A stretch of 64,000 nucleotides of DNA from Tribonema minus (taxonomy: Eukaryota; Sar; Xanthophyceae; Tribonematales; Tribonemataceae): assembly GCA_017506865.1 (NCBI GenBank), contig JAFCMP010000224.1, positions 124,001-188,000 on the forward strand. The letters are read 5' to 3'. A program made the position numbers and the translations under genes. Under the pieces are notes generated by a model. That model was not told where the DNA came from. It ran no database searches and worked only from the letters and a program-made list of their open reading frames with translations. Shown piece after piece: positions 35,401 through 46,000 of this stretch; position 1 is the stretch's first letter, and each line of letters begins with the position of its first letter.

Positions 35401-38400
35401 TACATGCCATATGAGTTATCTATATCTCAGAGGCGCGCCCGAAGCATCCATCATCAAGGCACGTCGTCTCAGTGAGGCATTGCTCAGCGACACGGCCGTC
35501 CCATCACCCGACTGCGCATGTACCAGCTGTTGTTCACCGGGTGATTGCACGGGGGGGGGCAATGTCGGGGAAGCGTACCAGAGGCTGCGTAATGCAGCGG
35601 GGGGCAAAGGTACCTACCCCTAGCACTATTACTGACCTGATCCTAACCCCAAGCCGGGTAGCACCGATGTCGTTGTGTACATTGGTTGCACAGACGCAGA
35701 GAGCATGATCTCACAGACGCAGAGAGCATGATCTCACAGACGCAGAGAGCATGATATCATGTGCGCGTGCTGGGAGCGACGCCCGCTCTGAAAGTGCAGT
35801 TGAAGTTGAAGTTGATGGCGTTTTGTGGCCTCACCTGACACTCGGGGTACTCCGGGTAGAACTCTGTGCAACACTGCAGGAGGGGCGCAACAGAGCATCA
35901 GCAGCAGCCAGGCAGGGCCATATAAGCGGCGGTGCACACAGAGGCATACGCAATGCATACAACTACATGGTATACTCAGTGAGGTGTAATGATGTACTTC
36001 AAGTATGTAATTGGAAGCACCCAGCTCTCCAACCTGCTGCTTCTGTTGGGTACGCAACGTCAAATGTTGCTGTGCAAAAGCGCACGTGACTTGGAAACGT
36101 GTTGACATCGTGGACGTGACCTGCGTGAGGTAGGTCAGTGTGCTGACAATTCCGGACATGCTCCATCAGAAACGCGAGGGGTTTCAAAGCAGACCAATTC
36201 AAGTCGCATGTAAGCGGCGAGGCACTCTTTCTACTTGAAAGTGATGAAAATTGGCCCACTCTGTCCTTCGTAAACTCTATACACAGGTGCGTGTTAGCTG
36301 CGAGCTCAAAGAGGTGCATGTCAGCTGCAAGCTCACAACAGTACCTTGCATCTAGAAGCAATCTCAATGCGACCTCATCATGATCCTTTCCATTGCAGAC
36401 TGGACACTTGAAGTTGAGAACTGTGCGCGGAACGCACCGGTTACGCGACGGTAAGCAAGGGGAGCTTATTGAATGCATGACACGCTACATCCCTAAGCCT
36501 ACGCAACTCCATGACCCAAAAGTTGAAGTTATGATTTGAGCTTGGACTTTATTGAAGGAGGCAAATCTCAAACTATAGCGTGGGCATCGGAACTCACTGG
36601 CCATGCGACAATGGGCAGGGGTAGGTTCTCAAACGCCAGGTACGCCGTCTGCAACACGGAGACTCTCCAGAACCACAATTGGAGCTATGAATTGTGCACT
36701 GGAAGCTGTGGAGTTGTGCTCTGCAACTCACCGGCCACGCGACGCTTTCTATGACCAAATTTGAAGCTATGAGCTGTGCACTGGAGGAAGTTGTGGAGTT
36801 GCGCACTGCCACTCGTCGCCATGCGACACTTGGCAGGGGGAGTTGCTCAAATGCTAGGCACGCAGTCTGCAGCGCGGATACTCTATGAAACTTGAATTTG
36901 AGTTGCTCACATGCTAGGCACGCAGTCTGCAGCGCGGATACTCTATGAAACTGAACTTGAGGATAAAATTGAAGTTGAGATTTGTGCACTGGAGCTCACC
37001 GGCCATGCGACGATCGGCAGGGCAGACACTTTCTACGACCACTATTACCGTTATGAGTTGTGCACTGTAAGTTGTGCACTGCAACTCACCGGCCACGCGA
37101 CGATTGGCAAGGGGAGGTTCTCAAACGCCAGGCACGCTGTCTGTAGTGCGCGCGTGAGCGGCGAGCTCAGTATGATCTGCGGCTTGCAGGACGCGACCCA
37201 CTTGCCCTGCAGCGCCGCCGCCTGTGACTCCCCCTTGGCGGTGAGCCGGCTGTCCCTGCGAATGAGACGCACGCACGAGGAGGCAGGGGGGGGGGGGGGG
37301 GGGGGGGGTTGAAGTTGGCGTGCCAGCGCCTCAGTGAGCGTGGTGTGGCATGAGCCTCTCTGTGGCATGAGCCTCTCTGAGTCAACAGGCAGTGCTTCCT
37401 GCAACAGCAGCGCATTCCTGGGAGGCGAGCAGCTGCCGTCAATCAAGGCGTGTTTTGAACGGATGTACAAGTAAAGTAGGACACGCCGGCACATGAATGA
37501 GTAGTGCATGTTTGCGTGCAGTACAAACCGGCCAATTGGCATCACTCATTACATGAAGGGACTGCCTAACTTTCAGGAGCACCCTGACAATGATGATGGA
37601 CACGCTCTGAAAGTGATATACACGCAGCTGCCACTATCGAATGCTTTTGAATTACGTTATTTAGACGTGGTGGACACTGTCAAATGTGACTACTCGTGAG
37701 GACGGTAAAAGACTGTGCAACGGCCAGCAGTGACTATGTAGTGACGATGATCATGAGCAGCTGTCGCACCTGACGTCCAATTTGAATACTACTAAATACA
37801 TGTAGTGAGCACCGTCAAATGCTTCTAATGTTCTTCTTGAAAGAACAACATTGAAAGAAGAACATCGAACCACATAGCAGGCAGTGCCACATGAGATGAG
37901 TGCGGAGACCAAGAGCCTGCCAACAGTGACTGATGATGATGATGTTGATGGATGCGATATAAAGAGCAGAAGACCGACGCGAGTCGTGTGTTGCTACATA
38001 GAAGAAATCGATTGTGTCGTGATCTGAGTACCGGCAGGTGTAACTGCCGTAACCGTCAAGCGTGCGAACGGCAATGAGCATGTAACTGCCATAAACCCCA
38101 ACAATGAGCAGCTCTCGTACCTAACTTCCTGTGAAAGGTCCATCTTCATTCCCTCCGCCAGGGTGTTGGCAATGGACTGCCCATGCCGTACGAAGACAAC
38201 CACCTGAAGGCCCAACAGCACCATGTAGAGGACCGAGATTGTGCATGTAAGTCAGTGTGTAACTGCCGATGTATTTATGTTATTTGCTTGGAGTTGGCAG
38301 GTATCGGCGATGGCTGGCGCAGTGATCTGGATCAGTTGCCGCAAAAAGAGTTCCGACACTGCAAATTGGTGATGGACGCTTTAAGGCTTAGAGACGACAC

Positions 38401-38782
38401 CAGATTTGATTGTGTGCTTCTGTCACAATGTCAGAGAGGAGTATAAAGTGGCCCAGAGCTCGAAAATACTGCACAAAGTCTGATGTAGTCTCACTGACAA
38501 GACACAGGTACTTCTCGGCCGCCATTTGGTTGTTGAGGTTCGTGCTACCACGCTTCTACACTTGCTTGCGACGGCCATGAGTGACAGATCGTAATGGTCT
38601 TGTGACGGCTTACTGTAACATACCTGCTGCACAACCACATGTGTACATATGGACTCTCTGCTCATCTGCATCTGGCGGACTGTTACTTTGCGACCTTCGA
38701 GAGTGTCAGCCCTTACCTTCTCATAAGGCAGCAGCTCCGACGGCGTGTCCTCTGGGTTTTCGTCCACTCGTCTCAGATGCAT
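29435..38782 (-). CDS. Histidine phosphatase (phosphoglycerate-mutase-like) with a fused C-terminal, possibly 2H-phosphoesterase-like domain
   Basis: Ten exons on the minus strand (38717-38782, 38121-38203, 37090-37255, 35835-35873, 34939-35041, 34084-34156, 33160-33318, 32122-32421, 30764-30934, 29435-29681) keep compatible phases and give about 468 residues. The N-terminal half is a histidine phosphatase: VVVFVRHGQSIAN carries the catalytic His of the RHG motif, SRLTAKGESQAAAL and IILSSPLTRALQTACLAF follow in family order, then FLAWLRWCPETRIVVV and CHWGFI with the second active-site His. A short exon between 37090 and 35873 may be missing from my model (a segment reading LMEHVRNCQHTD near 36150 is a candidate). 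The C-terminal 230 residues start YAVWLEPDRS and contain RLHVALSS, recalling the first H-x-T/S motif of cyclic phosphodiesterases; a second such motif is not clear (TYAVTLAD). Substrate unknown. Three introns contain tandem copies of the preceding exon end. Confidence 0.75.
31490..32215 (-). repeat. Tandem copies of the end of histidine-phosphatase exon 8
   Basis: The real exon end (32122-32215, encoding TEALRLAGRGAGVPPSESML and following) is repeated almost intact at about 31980-32075, 31842-31935 and 31722-31800. Shorter copies lie at about 31600-31640 and 31490-31535. Each unit is followed on the sense strand by a CAG-GTGAG-like donor and then TTGAAGTTGAAG-type sequence. Unit length is 120-142 bases. 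Confidence 0.9.
32446..32470 (-). repeat. Poly(C) tract (sense) before exon 8 acceptor
   Basis: An almost pure G run on the plus strand, 25-50 bases upstream (in sense) of the acceptor TCCGCAG at 32422. Another G run at 32821-32839 lies in the same intron. Confidence 0.75.
34258..34340 (+). repeat. Dispersed repeat, longer copy
   Basis: About 80 bases resemble, in the same orientation relative to the repeat, the 3' flank of the retrotransposon at 58297-58372: GTAGATTC, then a C-rich CAATCA(C/T)CTGG block, then CGCGCCCTGAGC.AGAAT and AAAAAGTACAC. It lies in an intron of the histidine-phosphatase gene. Confidence 0.7.
34770..34975 (-). repeat. Duplicated end of histidine-phosphatase exon 5
   Basis: The exon end and donor at 34939-34975 (sense GGCAACGTTGTGGGAGACTG then GTGGAGCATAG, donor GTGAGCC) recurs at about 34774-34805 (GGCAACATCGTGGGGGACCG then GTGGAGCGTAG, GTGACCC). 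The distance is about 165 bases. The shared part reads GN(V/I)VGD(W/R)WS. Confidence 0.85.
35691..35757. repeat. 23-base tandem repeat, three copies
   Basis: The unit CAGACGCAGAGAGCATGATC plus TCA is repeated three times; the last copy has ATGATATCA. It lies in an intron of the histidine-phosphatase gene. Confidence 0.9.
36592..37150 (-). repeat. Tandem copies of the end of histidine-phosphatase exon 3
   Basis: The real exon end (37090-37150, encoding ALQTACLAFENLPLPIVAWP and followed by donor GTGAGTTGC) is copied at about 36996-37022, 36902-36951, 36800-36891, 36722-36745 and 36592-36660. Copies read, for example, ALQTACLAFEQLPLPSVAW. Several keep the TGGCCGGTGAG donor. A 59-base sub-duplication (36843-36891 and 36902-36951) is nearly perfect, so part of the array is recent. 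Confidence 0.9.
37286..37308 (-). repeat. Poly(C) tract (sense) before exon 3 acceptor
   Basis: Twenty-three consecutive G on the plus strand. On the sense strand this is AACTTCAA, then C23, then TGCCTCC and the acceptor CGCAG at 37256. Confidence 0.85.
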
Positions 38783-39594
38783 GCTTGCTGAGTCCGCGGC
38801 TATGCGCTAGGATGCTGTTGACAGCAGATGCGCTCGGGCGCTTCTCAGGTTCGAGGTTCAGAATATAGGCGTTTGCGCCGGATCCAGTGTCTGAGAATTG
38901 GCGATGAAGCTGTCCCCAATTCAGCTGCCTGTCCTGAGCCAGGATCCAACCCCTGCAGTTGCACTTTGGTGGTTGTGTGTGGTAAAGCCGATGACGCGTC
39001 GATGTCCAGGGGCCTGGCAGTTCAGGGCCTTATTTGTCATGTTTCGGAAGCTATAAGTCAAACGTCATTTGAAGTTTAAGTTGTAAAAATATTAAATCCC
39101 TGACACCACTGTTCCCCCTGCACAATCACAACTGGGCAGCATCTAATGAAAATGAAGAATTTCCATTGCTGCGTCCCTTCACTGGTCGAATCAGCCTTTG
39201 TAAAATCAAGCAGCAAACCCTATACCTATCACTTCAGATGAAGGCAACAAAGTCAGCCCAAGGGCATTTGCAGCCGACGTGAGCATTTGAAAGGCTCCCC
39301 GTTACGCTCCGTGCATGTTCATCAGGGCATCGTAGCATCGTGACAATACCAGTCTAGGTACACCTGACATGTCAACGATCTACAGGTACTACATAAGCCA
39401 TCACACCTGACATGGCAACATTCTACAATTGCTACATAGCAAGCCATCACAATCTCAGAAAAGGCAGGCATGCAAGGAGCCAAGAGCCGCTACCCAGATG
39501 CACCGAAAACATCGAAAGTCTCTGCATTGAACACGATTCGCACACTGCTACACGAGACGAAACAATGGTGCCGCTCATGCCTTCGTCACGCGCG
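38783..39594. other. Intergenic region, no recognised gene
   Basis: Between the start of the histidine-phosphatase gene and the stop of the JMJD8-like gene, both on the minus strand. Composition is AT-richer than the flanking exons; nothing recognised. Confidence 0.5.
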
Positions 39595-40470
39595 TCACGT
39601 GAACGAGCTGACGAACGCCGTGTAGGGCGCCACGTTGATGATGGCGTGGTACCACGCGCTGGGGAAGTACAGGACCTCGCCCGGCGCTATCACGCACTCT
39701 AGCGGCCTCTCGTGCGCCTTCAGCGCCGGGTACACGTCCGTCAGCCACTGGAGCGTCGTCGCGCTGGGGTCCCACTTGAAGTGCGTGCGCGGCGGGTACA
39801 GCAGCCAGCGCTTGGCGCCGTGGAGGACCTCGCTGAAGCCCGGGCCGTGCATGTGGAATGCGACGCCGCTGCCGAAGCCGCCGACCCCGAAGCTGAGCGC
39901 TGCTTGCGCACGCGTGAACGTCGAGGGTATGGTGTAGTGCACGTACAGGTCGCGCCACTCGGCGCTGAAGTTCTCACCGAACATGTAGAACGTCTGCGAC
40001 GAGTTGCGGCAGTCGCGCTCGGGGGTGTCTATGACGGCGCCGTCTGCGGCGACCGCGGCGGCTGCGTGGCGGCCGCCGGTTGAAGTAGTACTGCTGTTGA
40101 AGTTGCTGGTGATGCCGCTGGCGCAGGCGTCGGACTGCGCCGCCATGAGGTCGAAGTACTGCTGCAACGTGGATGTGGTTCTATCGCTGCTGTAACTGTT
40201 CGAGCTGCTGAGAACAACGCTTACGTCCCCATGTGATGAGGACAGCGACTCTAGCGACACGAGCTGCCTGAAATCGGCATTCCAGCTGTCGCCGAGCTCA
40301 TAGATGACTGGATGGTCTGTGACAGGGGGAATTTCTCTACCGGATGCGACTTGCCTGCGCTCGATGGTGCAGGGATAGCTGTCGGTGGCTCCATGCAGTC
40401 CACGCAACGGCAGCGCCAGCAGCAGCAGCAGCGTCCGGCGAAGGAACGGTACCCGTTCTGCGCCAGCCAT
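39595..40470 (-). CDS. JMJD8-like JmjC/cupin protein of the ER lumen
   Basis: An intronless gene of 291 residues. Residues 1-28 are a signal peptide (RRTLLLLLALPLRGLHGATD). The mature start CTIERRQVASG matches the CTVERR of animal JMJD8. The cupin core is clear: FYMFGENFSAEWRDLYVHY, then SFGVGGFGSGVAFHMHGPGF, KRWLLYPP, LQWLTDVYPAL, PLECVIAPGEVLYFPSAWYH and AFVSSF. As in JMJD8, the metal motif reads H-M-H rather than the usual H-x-D/E, so hydroxylase activity is doubtful. A Ser/Thr/Ala-rich insert of about 60 residues lies before the cupin. There is no KDEL-type tail. Divergent from BUD23 with 467 bases between starts. Family call is strong; the cellular role in algae is unknown. Confidence 0.87.
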   Translation of the reverse strand: MAGAERVPFLRRTLLLLLALPLRGLHGATDSYPCTIERRQVASGREIPPVTDHPVIYELGDSWNADFRQLVSLESLSSSHGDVSVVLSSSNSYSSDRTTSTLQQYFDLMAAQSDACASGITSNFNSSTTSTGGRHAAAAVAADGAVIDTPERDCRNSSQTFYMFGENFSAEWRDLYVHYTIPSTFTRAQAALSFGVGGFGSGVAFHMHGPGFSEVLHGAKRWLLYPPRTHFKWDPSATTLQWLTDVYPALKAHERPLECVIAPGEVLYFPSAWYHAIINVAPYTAFVSSFT

Positions 40471-40937
40471 AATGTGTTCCTAGTGCCTAGCGAACGCACG
40501 ACAACGACGAAGTGCTGTTTCACTGACAGCACATGACAATACTTGGTGCAAAGTCAGGCTCAGCGGCTCTGGCGGCAAGCCGACCTTTGCAACTGGCTAC
40601 TGCACTTGCTTGCTTGCCTACAGCTCGGCTCACAGAGTGGCAGTTGACACAGCCATATATATACTGAACCGCACCGCCGCTGCCACTGCTGCTGCTGCTG
40701 TTGCCGGCTGCGGGAAGGAGCGCTTCTAAGCTTCGCTTCGCTTCCCAAAGCGTGTCTCTCGGCAACTCAACTGGAACTTGAAGTAGTGTGTGCGGTGAAG
40801 TTTGTGCGAAAAACTGAGCCGCGCGGTGCCCGGCCGTGGTTTGAGGCTGCTGAGGCAGCAGTGCCAGCAGCAGTAGCTGCAGTAGCAGTAGCAGCAGCAG
40901 CAGCAGCAGCGGTCCACTACCGCGCGAGTTTGCAGCC
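40471..40937. promoter_or_regulatory. Divergent promoter region of JMJD8-like gene and BUD23
   Basis: A 467-base gap between two start codons on opposite strands. It contains TATATATAC near 40656 and a CAGCAG run next to the BUD23 start. Assigned from position only. Confidence 0.45.
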
Positions 40938-41780
40938 ATGAGCAGGCCGGAGCTGCAGTGCCCTCCAGAGCTCTTCTACAATGCGTCGGAGGCCCGCAAA
41001 TACAACAGCAGCTCACGCATGGTGGAGATCCAGGCGGAGATCTCGAAGCGCTGCATAGAGCTTCTGAACCTGCCCCCAGGCCAGGTGGGCTTCATCCTGG
41101 ACGTGGGCTGTGGCAGCGGACTGAGTGGCGAGTGCCTTGAGGAAGCAGGCCACGTATGGCTGGGGATGGACATCAGCACGGACATGCTGGACGTCGCCAA
41201 CGAGAGGGAGACGGACCACGGCGACCTCGCGCACCACGACATGGGCACGGGCCTGCCCTTCAGGCCCTCCACCTTCGATGGCGTCATCAGCGTCAGCGCC
41301 CTGCAGTGGCTGTGCTACGCGCAGACCAGCGAGCAGAGCGCCAAGGCGCGCCTCATGCGCTTTTTCTCCAGCCTCTACACCGTTCTCAAGCGCGGCGCGC
41401 GCGCGGCGCTGCAGTTCTACCCGGAGACTCCGGAACAGGCAGTGCTCATCTCATCCTGCGCTGCTCAGGCCGGGTTCACAGGCGGCCTGGTGGTCGATTA
41501 CCCGAACTCCGCCAAAGCCAAAAAATACTATCTTTGTCTCAGCTTCGAGCACGGCTACAGGGCGCCGCAGGCGCTGGAGCAGGAGGGGGCGGGGGCGGCG
41601 ACGGGGGTGCGCGTGGCGGACCGCGAGCGGCAGCAGCAGCGGCGGCAGAAAGGCAAGAAGCGCGAGGCGATTAAGAGCAAGGACTGGGTCCTGGCAAAGA
41701 AAAGCAGGCAGCGGCAGCAGGGGAAGGAGACGCGGCCGGACAGCAAGTATACTGGCCGGAAACGGAAAGACAAGTTCTAG
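40938..41780 (+). CDS. BUD23: 18S rRNA (guanine-N7) methyltransferase BUD23/WBSCR22
   Basis: An intronless gene of 280 residues, the usual length for the family. It methylates a guanine of 18S rRNA during 40S subunit maturation, with TRMT112 as partner in other eukaryotes. The N-terminus RPELQCPPELFYNASEARKY is the BUD23 signature. The SAM-binding motif I is ILDVGCGSGLSGE, followed by LGMDISTDMLDVA, and the motif FDGVISVSALQWLCYA is typical. The C-terminus is strongly basic (RKRKDKF end), matching the family's nuclear/nucleolar tail, with an extra Gln/Arg-rich stretch before it. Start chosen at the first ATG preceding the signature. Confidence 0.94.
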   Translation: MSRPELQCPPELFYNASEARKYNSSSRMVEIQAEISKRCIELLNLPPGQVGFILDVGCGSGLSGECLEEAGHVWLGMDISTDMLDVANERETDHGDLAHHDMGTGLPFRPSTFDGVISVSALQWLCYAQTSEQSAKARLMRFFSSLYTVLKRGARAALQFYPETPEQAVLISSCAAQAGFTGGLVVDYPNSAKAKKYYLCLSFEHGYRAPQALEQEGAGAATGVRVADRERQQQRRQKGKKREAIKSKDWVLAKKSRQRQQGKETRPDSKYTGRKRKDKF

Positions 41781-43019
41781 AATCGTGGATGGTGTGTTTT
41801 TCATTAGTGCTCACAGCAATTGGCTAAGGAGGGCCGTCTTTGCGCCAGCAGCCATGGGCTCCTGTGAGAGCCGGAAGCACTGCTGAACCTGTACACTGAG
41901 CGGAGCATGTACATAAACCTCAAGAACGTACTGCGCCCTCTCGTTGTTACGGCCGTGTTGGATGCACAGTTGACTTTGCGCGTGTGTTTAGTAGGCCTGG
42001 TGTGCTGTTGCTTGTGGATGTCCACATCTGTGTGGCGCAATCATCGCCACTCCTTGGCCACAAGTGCATAGCAGGCGTGCTGCTTATTGTAGCGCTGGCT
42101 CTGGCAACTGCGTCGAATGCGCATTTTCTTTAAGTTGTGAAGCACACATCAATCATCGCCTTGCATACCTCACCATGGTGAATCATTGGTGATAGCGTCT
42201 CGATGTTTAATGCTCAGAGCATCATCTGCTCTAAAGTTGTGTTGTGAGCTGTGCCATTCCTGTTGCACAGCCCTCCAGTGCACATTGTGAGTCATAAAGT
42301 CACCTTGGTCGATTGGTCAAGACAACCATGGTTGCTTTGCCCAATTCAAGCCCTAGACACGCTTCTTCATTCAAGCAGACTTCTGAGCACGCATAGCTCA
42401 CAGGCTTCACATTATGTAAGTTTGTCATGTATGAGCATATGCGCTCAAGCGGCAATGTCCTGGAGGCATGCAGCTTGGCCATTTGCAGAAGTGCTGACTC
42501 AAAGAATCTGGATCCTGGCTTAGCACAGCGCGAGAGGATGGGTTATGGGGCCTGCTCTGGGGAGAGTGAACTGGCAAATGTCTCGAAAACGCGAGACATT
42601 TGCTTCACATTGGTTTGTGATGGCGTGTGCACTACAGTATGTAGACTCACTCATTTGAGAAAACAGTCCTTGTTGAAAGGTTGCTACATTGCCACTGCAT
42701 GCTCAGCGACTGCAGAGTTTCTGCTTTACCACACTGATTGGTCCCTGGCATACGTCCATCCGAAGTATACATCCCCGTTCGTAACGTGTCTACGCACTGT
42801 CTCTTTTTCAATCCCCCCGGCCAGTCCGGGAGCCCCTTCCTCTTGGACCCAGTGCGGTCGTGTGTGGAGCTCCTGCTGCAGCAGCGGACACAGCAGCAGT
42901 CGCGGGATGGGTCGTCGAATACACGGGCATCAAACTGGCATGGCGTTGGCGCGATAGTACTACTTCAGCGGGCGCAGCAGGCAAGCAACGAGCCTTTGAA
43001 GTAGGTAGAAGTTCACAGC
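41781..43019. other. Intergenic region upstream of the copper ATPase
   Basis: No coding signal recognised. It presumably carries the BUD23 3' end and the ATPase promoter. Confidence 0.5.
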
Positions 43020-46000
43020 ATGGTGCCGCAAGGAGACCTGCTCAGCAGCGCGGAGAGCGGATGGGCATCGCCGCCTGGCATAGTCACTCTCCACGTAGAG
43101 GGCATGATGTGCCAGAAAAACTGCGGCAGCACAGTCCACAAGGCTCTCATGTCTGTGCCTGGCACTGTGCGAGCGGAGGTCTCATTCGCCGACAGGCAGG
43201 CACGTGCCTGGGGCACGGCCGTCGCCAAGGCCCTGGTCGACGCAGTCGAGGGCGTCGGCTTCGACGCCTGCGTCGCTCCCGACATTACCATAGACGTGGT
43301 GGGCATGATGTGCCAAAAAAACTGCGGCAGCACTGTGCAGAAGGCCCTCGCCGCTGTGGCCGGCGTCACGAAAGCCGAGGTGTCGTTCAAGGATGGCCAA
43401 GCGAGGGTGTGGGGCTCGGCGCCTCTGGGGGAGCTCGTTCAGGCGGTGGAGATGGTGGGCTTCGATGCATCCCTGGCGCCGGATGTCATGCTCTACGTGA
43501 CAGGCATGATGTGCCAGAAGAACTGCGGCAGCACCGCGCAGAAGGCGCTGGCCTCCGTGCCAGGCGTCACCACCGCGGAAGTCTCATTCCAGGACTCCCA
43601 GGCAAAAGTCTGGGGCACAGCGGCGCCAGACTCTTTAGTCAACGCCCTGGAGGCCGTGGGCTTCGAAGCGGTGCGGTGGTGGCAGCGCCCCGCAGACACG
43701 CCGGCGGCGACGCGCGCCCCCACCCCCTCCTCCCCCGACGCAGAACCCCCTTTTTCCCCCGCCGCCGCCCCCGCCGTCGCGGGCTGCGCGCTCGGCGTCT
43801 TCTCCGTCTCGGGCATGACGTGCGCGGCGTGCGTCGCGAAAGTGGAGCGTCACCTGCGCGCGCAGCCCGGCGTGCGCGGCGTGCGCGTCGCGCTGCTCGC
43901 CGAGAAGGCGGAGGTCGACTTCGAGCCGGGCGCCGTCGCAGAGGCCGCGCTCGCCGCCGCCGTCACCGACCTCGGCTACGCGGCGCGCCACCTGCGCACG
44001 ATCGCCGCCGGCGCGCCCGCGGGCCTCCGGGAACTGTCCGTAACGATCCCCGCGCTTTCCACGGAAGCGGACGCTGCGCAGCGCGTGGAGGCGGCGCTGC
44101 GCGGGCTGCGGGGCGTCACCGCGGTGAACTTGTCTGTCGCGGCGGCGACGGCGACGGTGGGCGTGGACACGGGGAAGGAGGGGGGCGCGGTGGGGCTGAG
44201 GGACGTGCTGGAGCATCTGGAGGCGCTCGGGTATCAGGCGTCCGCGTGCAAGGCGTCGAACGACATTGCCGCGATGGGCGCGTCGCAGGTGCGCGGCATA
44301 TGTGTGTTGAAGTTGTGCGTCGGGAGGCGTGTGTGTTGTGATGGCGATGCGGAACTGTTGTCGATGCTGTCTCGGCTCTTGCTAGCGGGCACAGCCGGGC
44401 ACAGCCGTAACTGGCCAATGACCGCAATGTGACAGCAGCTGCTATAGGTGAGACGTAAGTTGATTGGTTCAGTGCTGCAGACTTGACGCACGAGGCCTGT
44501 GCACACAATCTCAAGCCTTGGTCCAGCATCATGAGTGTCTTGAGGCCAGCAAATGCATGACAGGGCATATGCGCTGCCGCTTTCTGGGTTAGGGTTAGGG
44601 TTAGGATTAGGCTTTAGGCATGCAAACACCCCATTGGCTCAACGCCCAGGAGATCTCATCTCCAGCTAGCTACGAAACATGCTATCTATTGACCGTTGAG
44701 TCGCTCACTGTATGCTGCAGGTGCGGAAATCTACACCCTTGTATGTACTTCAAGAACTGTATACTTCAAGTAATGTTGAATTGGGAATATATGTTGATTT
44801 TTAACAAAACACTCATATGTGCAGGCCACGCAGGCGCCAGCTGAGCCAATCTTGGTTCATGTTGCTTGTGCCCCGCAGGCACGCGAGTCGGCGGAATGGA
44901 GGCGCCGCTTCACGTGGGCGTTCTGGCTGACGCTCCCCATGATGATGCTACACCTGTTCCACATGTACTTTATGCACACCAAGCTCATGATGGGCTCCGC
45001 GTGCCACGGACATGTGAGTGTTGCCTGTGGGTGTATGCATGTATGGTGCTGTGTGTGGTGGTGGTGTTGCTAGCGGAATAGAGCGGTCGTTTTGCAGGGG
45101 TAGTGTGTGGCATCGTGCTGGTGCTGCTGGTAGTGGAAACATTGCAGTGGATGTTGAGAGACCTGTCTCCGCTGCTTTGAAGCACATGGCGGATGTGTAT
45201 CATGCTTTTGTGCTGCGTGTGATGCTGGTACCAATTTCAAGTGATCTCTGTGCGACGAGGTCTGCACCTTATCTTCAACTTGCGCATGCAAGAGTGACGC
45301 GCTCTGAACAACGTCAAGCGCACGAGTAAGCTGTGCCGGCACAACAGGCCTACATGCAGGTCACCAGGTGTACATCAGGCAGCACAGGAAACGAACTGCA
45401 GTCAGCACTGGCAGGGTGCACTCATATAATTATGTTGAAGTTCTGCAAATGCACGTTTGACACTTCAACTGGCACTCCCTCGTAACCTCATCTTGCCACA
45501 TCTGCCGTCTGCCCTGCTGCCCTCAGTTGACGTGGGCGGTTGGCCTCAGCTGGGCCCTGGCTACACCGGTGCAGTTTGGCGTTGGCGGTCGGTTTTATAA
45601 GGCGGCGTGGCGAGGCCTGAAGCATAACAGCCTTGGGATGGACATGCTTGTTGTGGTGGGGACCAGCGCCAGTTATATGTACAGGTTAGAACACATCTAA
45701 ACTTCAAGTGTGTACAGTTGAAGTTTGGTGTGCGGGTGCAGAAACACAGTTCGACATCGGATGGCAGCTTCACAATGAAGGCTGGCGTGGCCTGAAGCTC
45801 AACCTTTACATTCATGAATGTGGATTTGGTTTTGCAACCTGACGTTGGTGCTTCGGGTCGGAGCGACAGATTGGTCGCACGTACTTGAAGCCTGAGGCCA
45901 ATAGACGAGTGGGTACGGGTCAGTGTATGGCTGATGCAGGTGTTGGCGCGCAGATAGCCTCATTAACGATGGACCAGTTCTACCCATACCTACATACCTG

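Noticed and set aside
42860-44341. Open frame of 493 codons overlapping ATPase exon 1
   Set aside because: A +1 reading of high-GC exon 1, with Arg-rich composition and no conserved motif.
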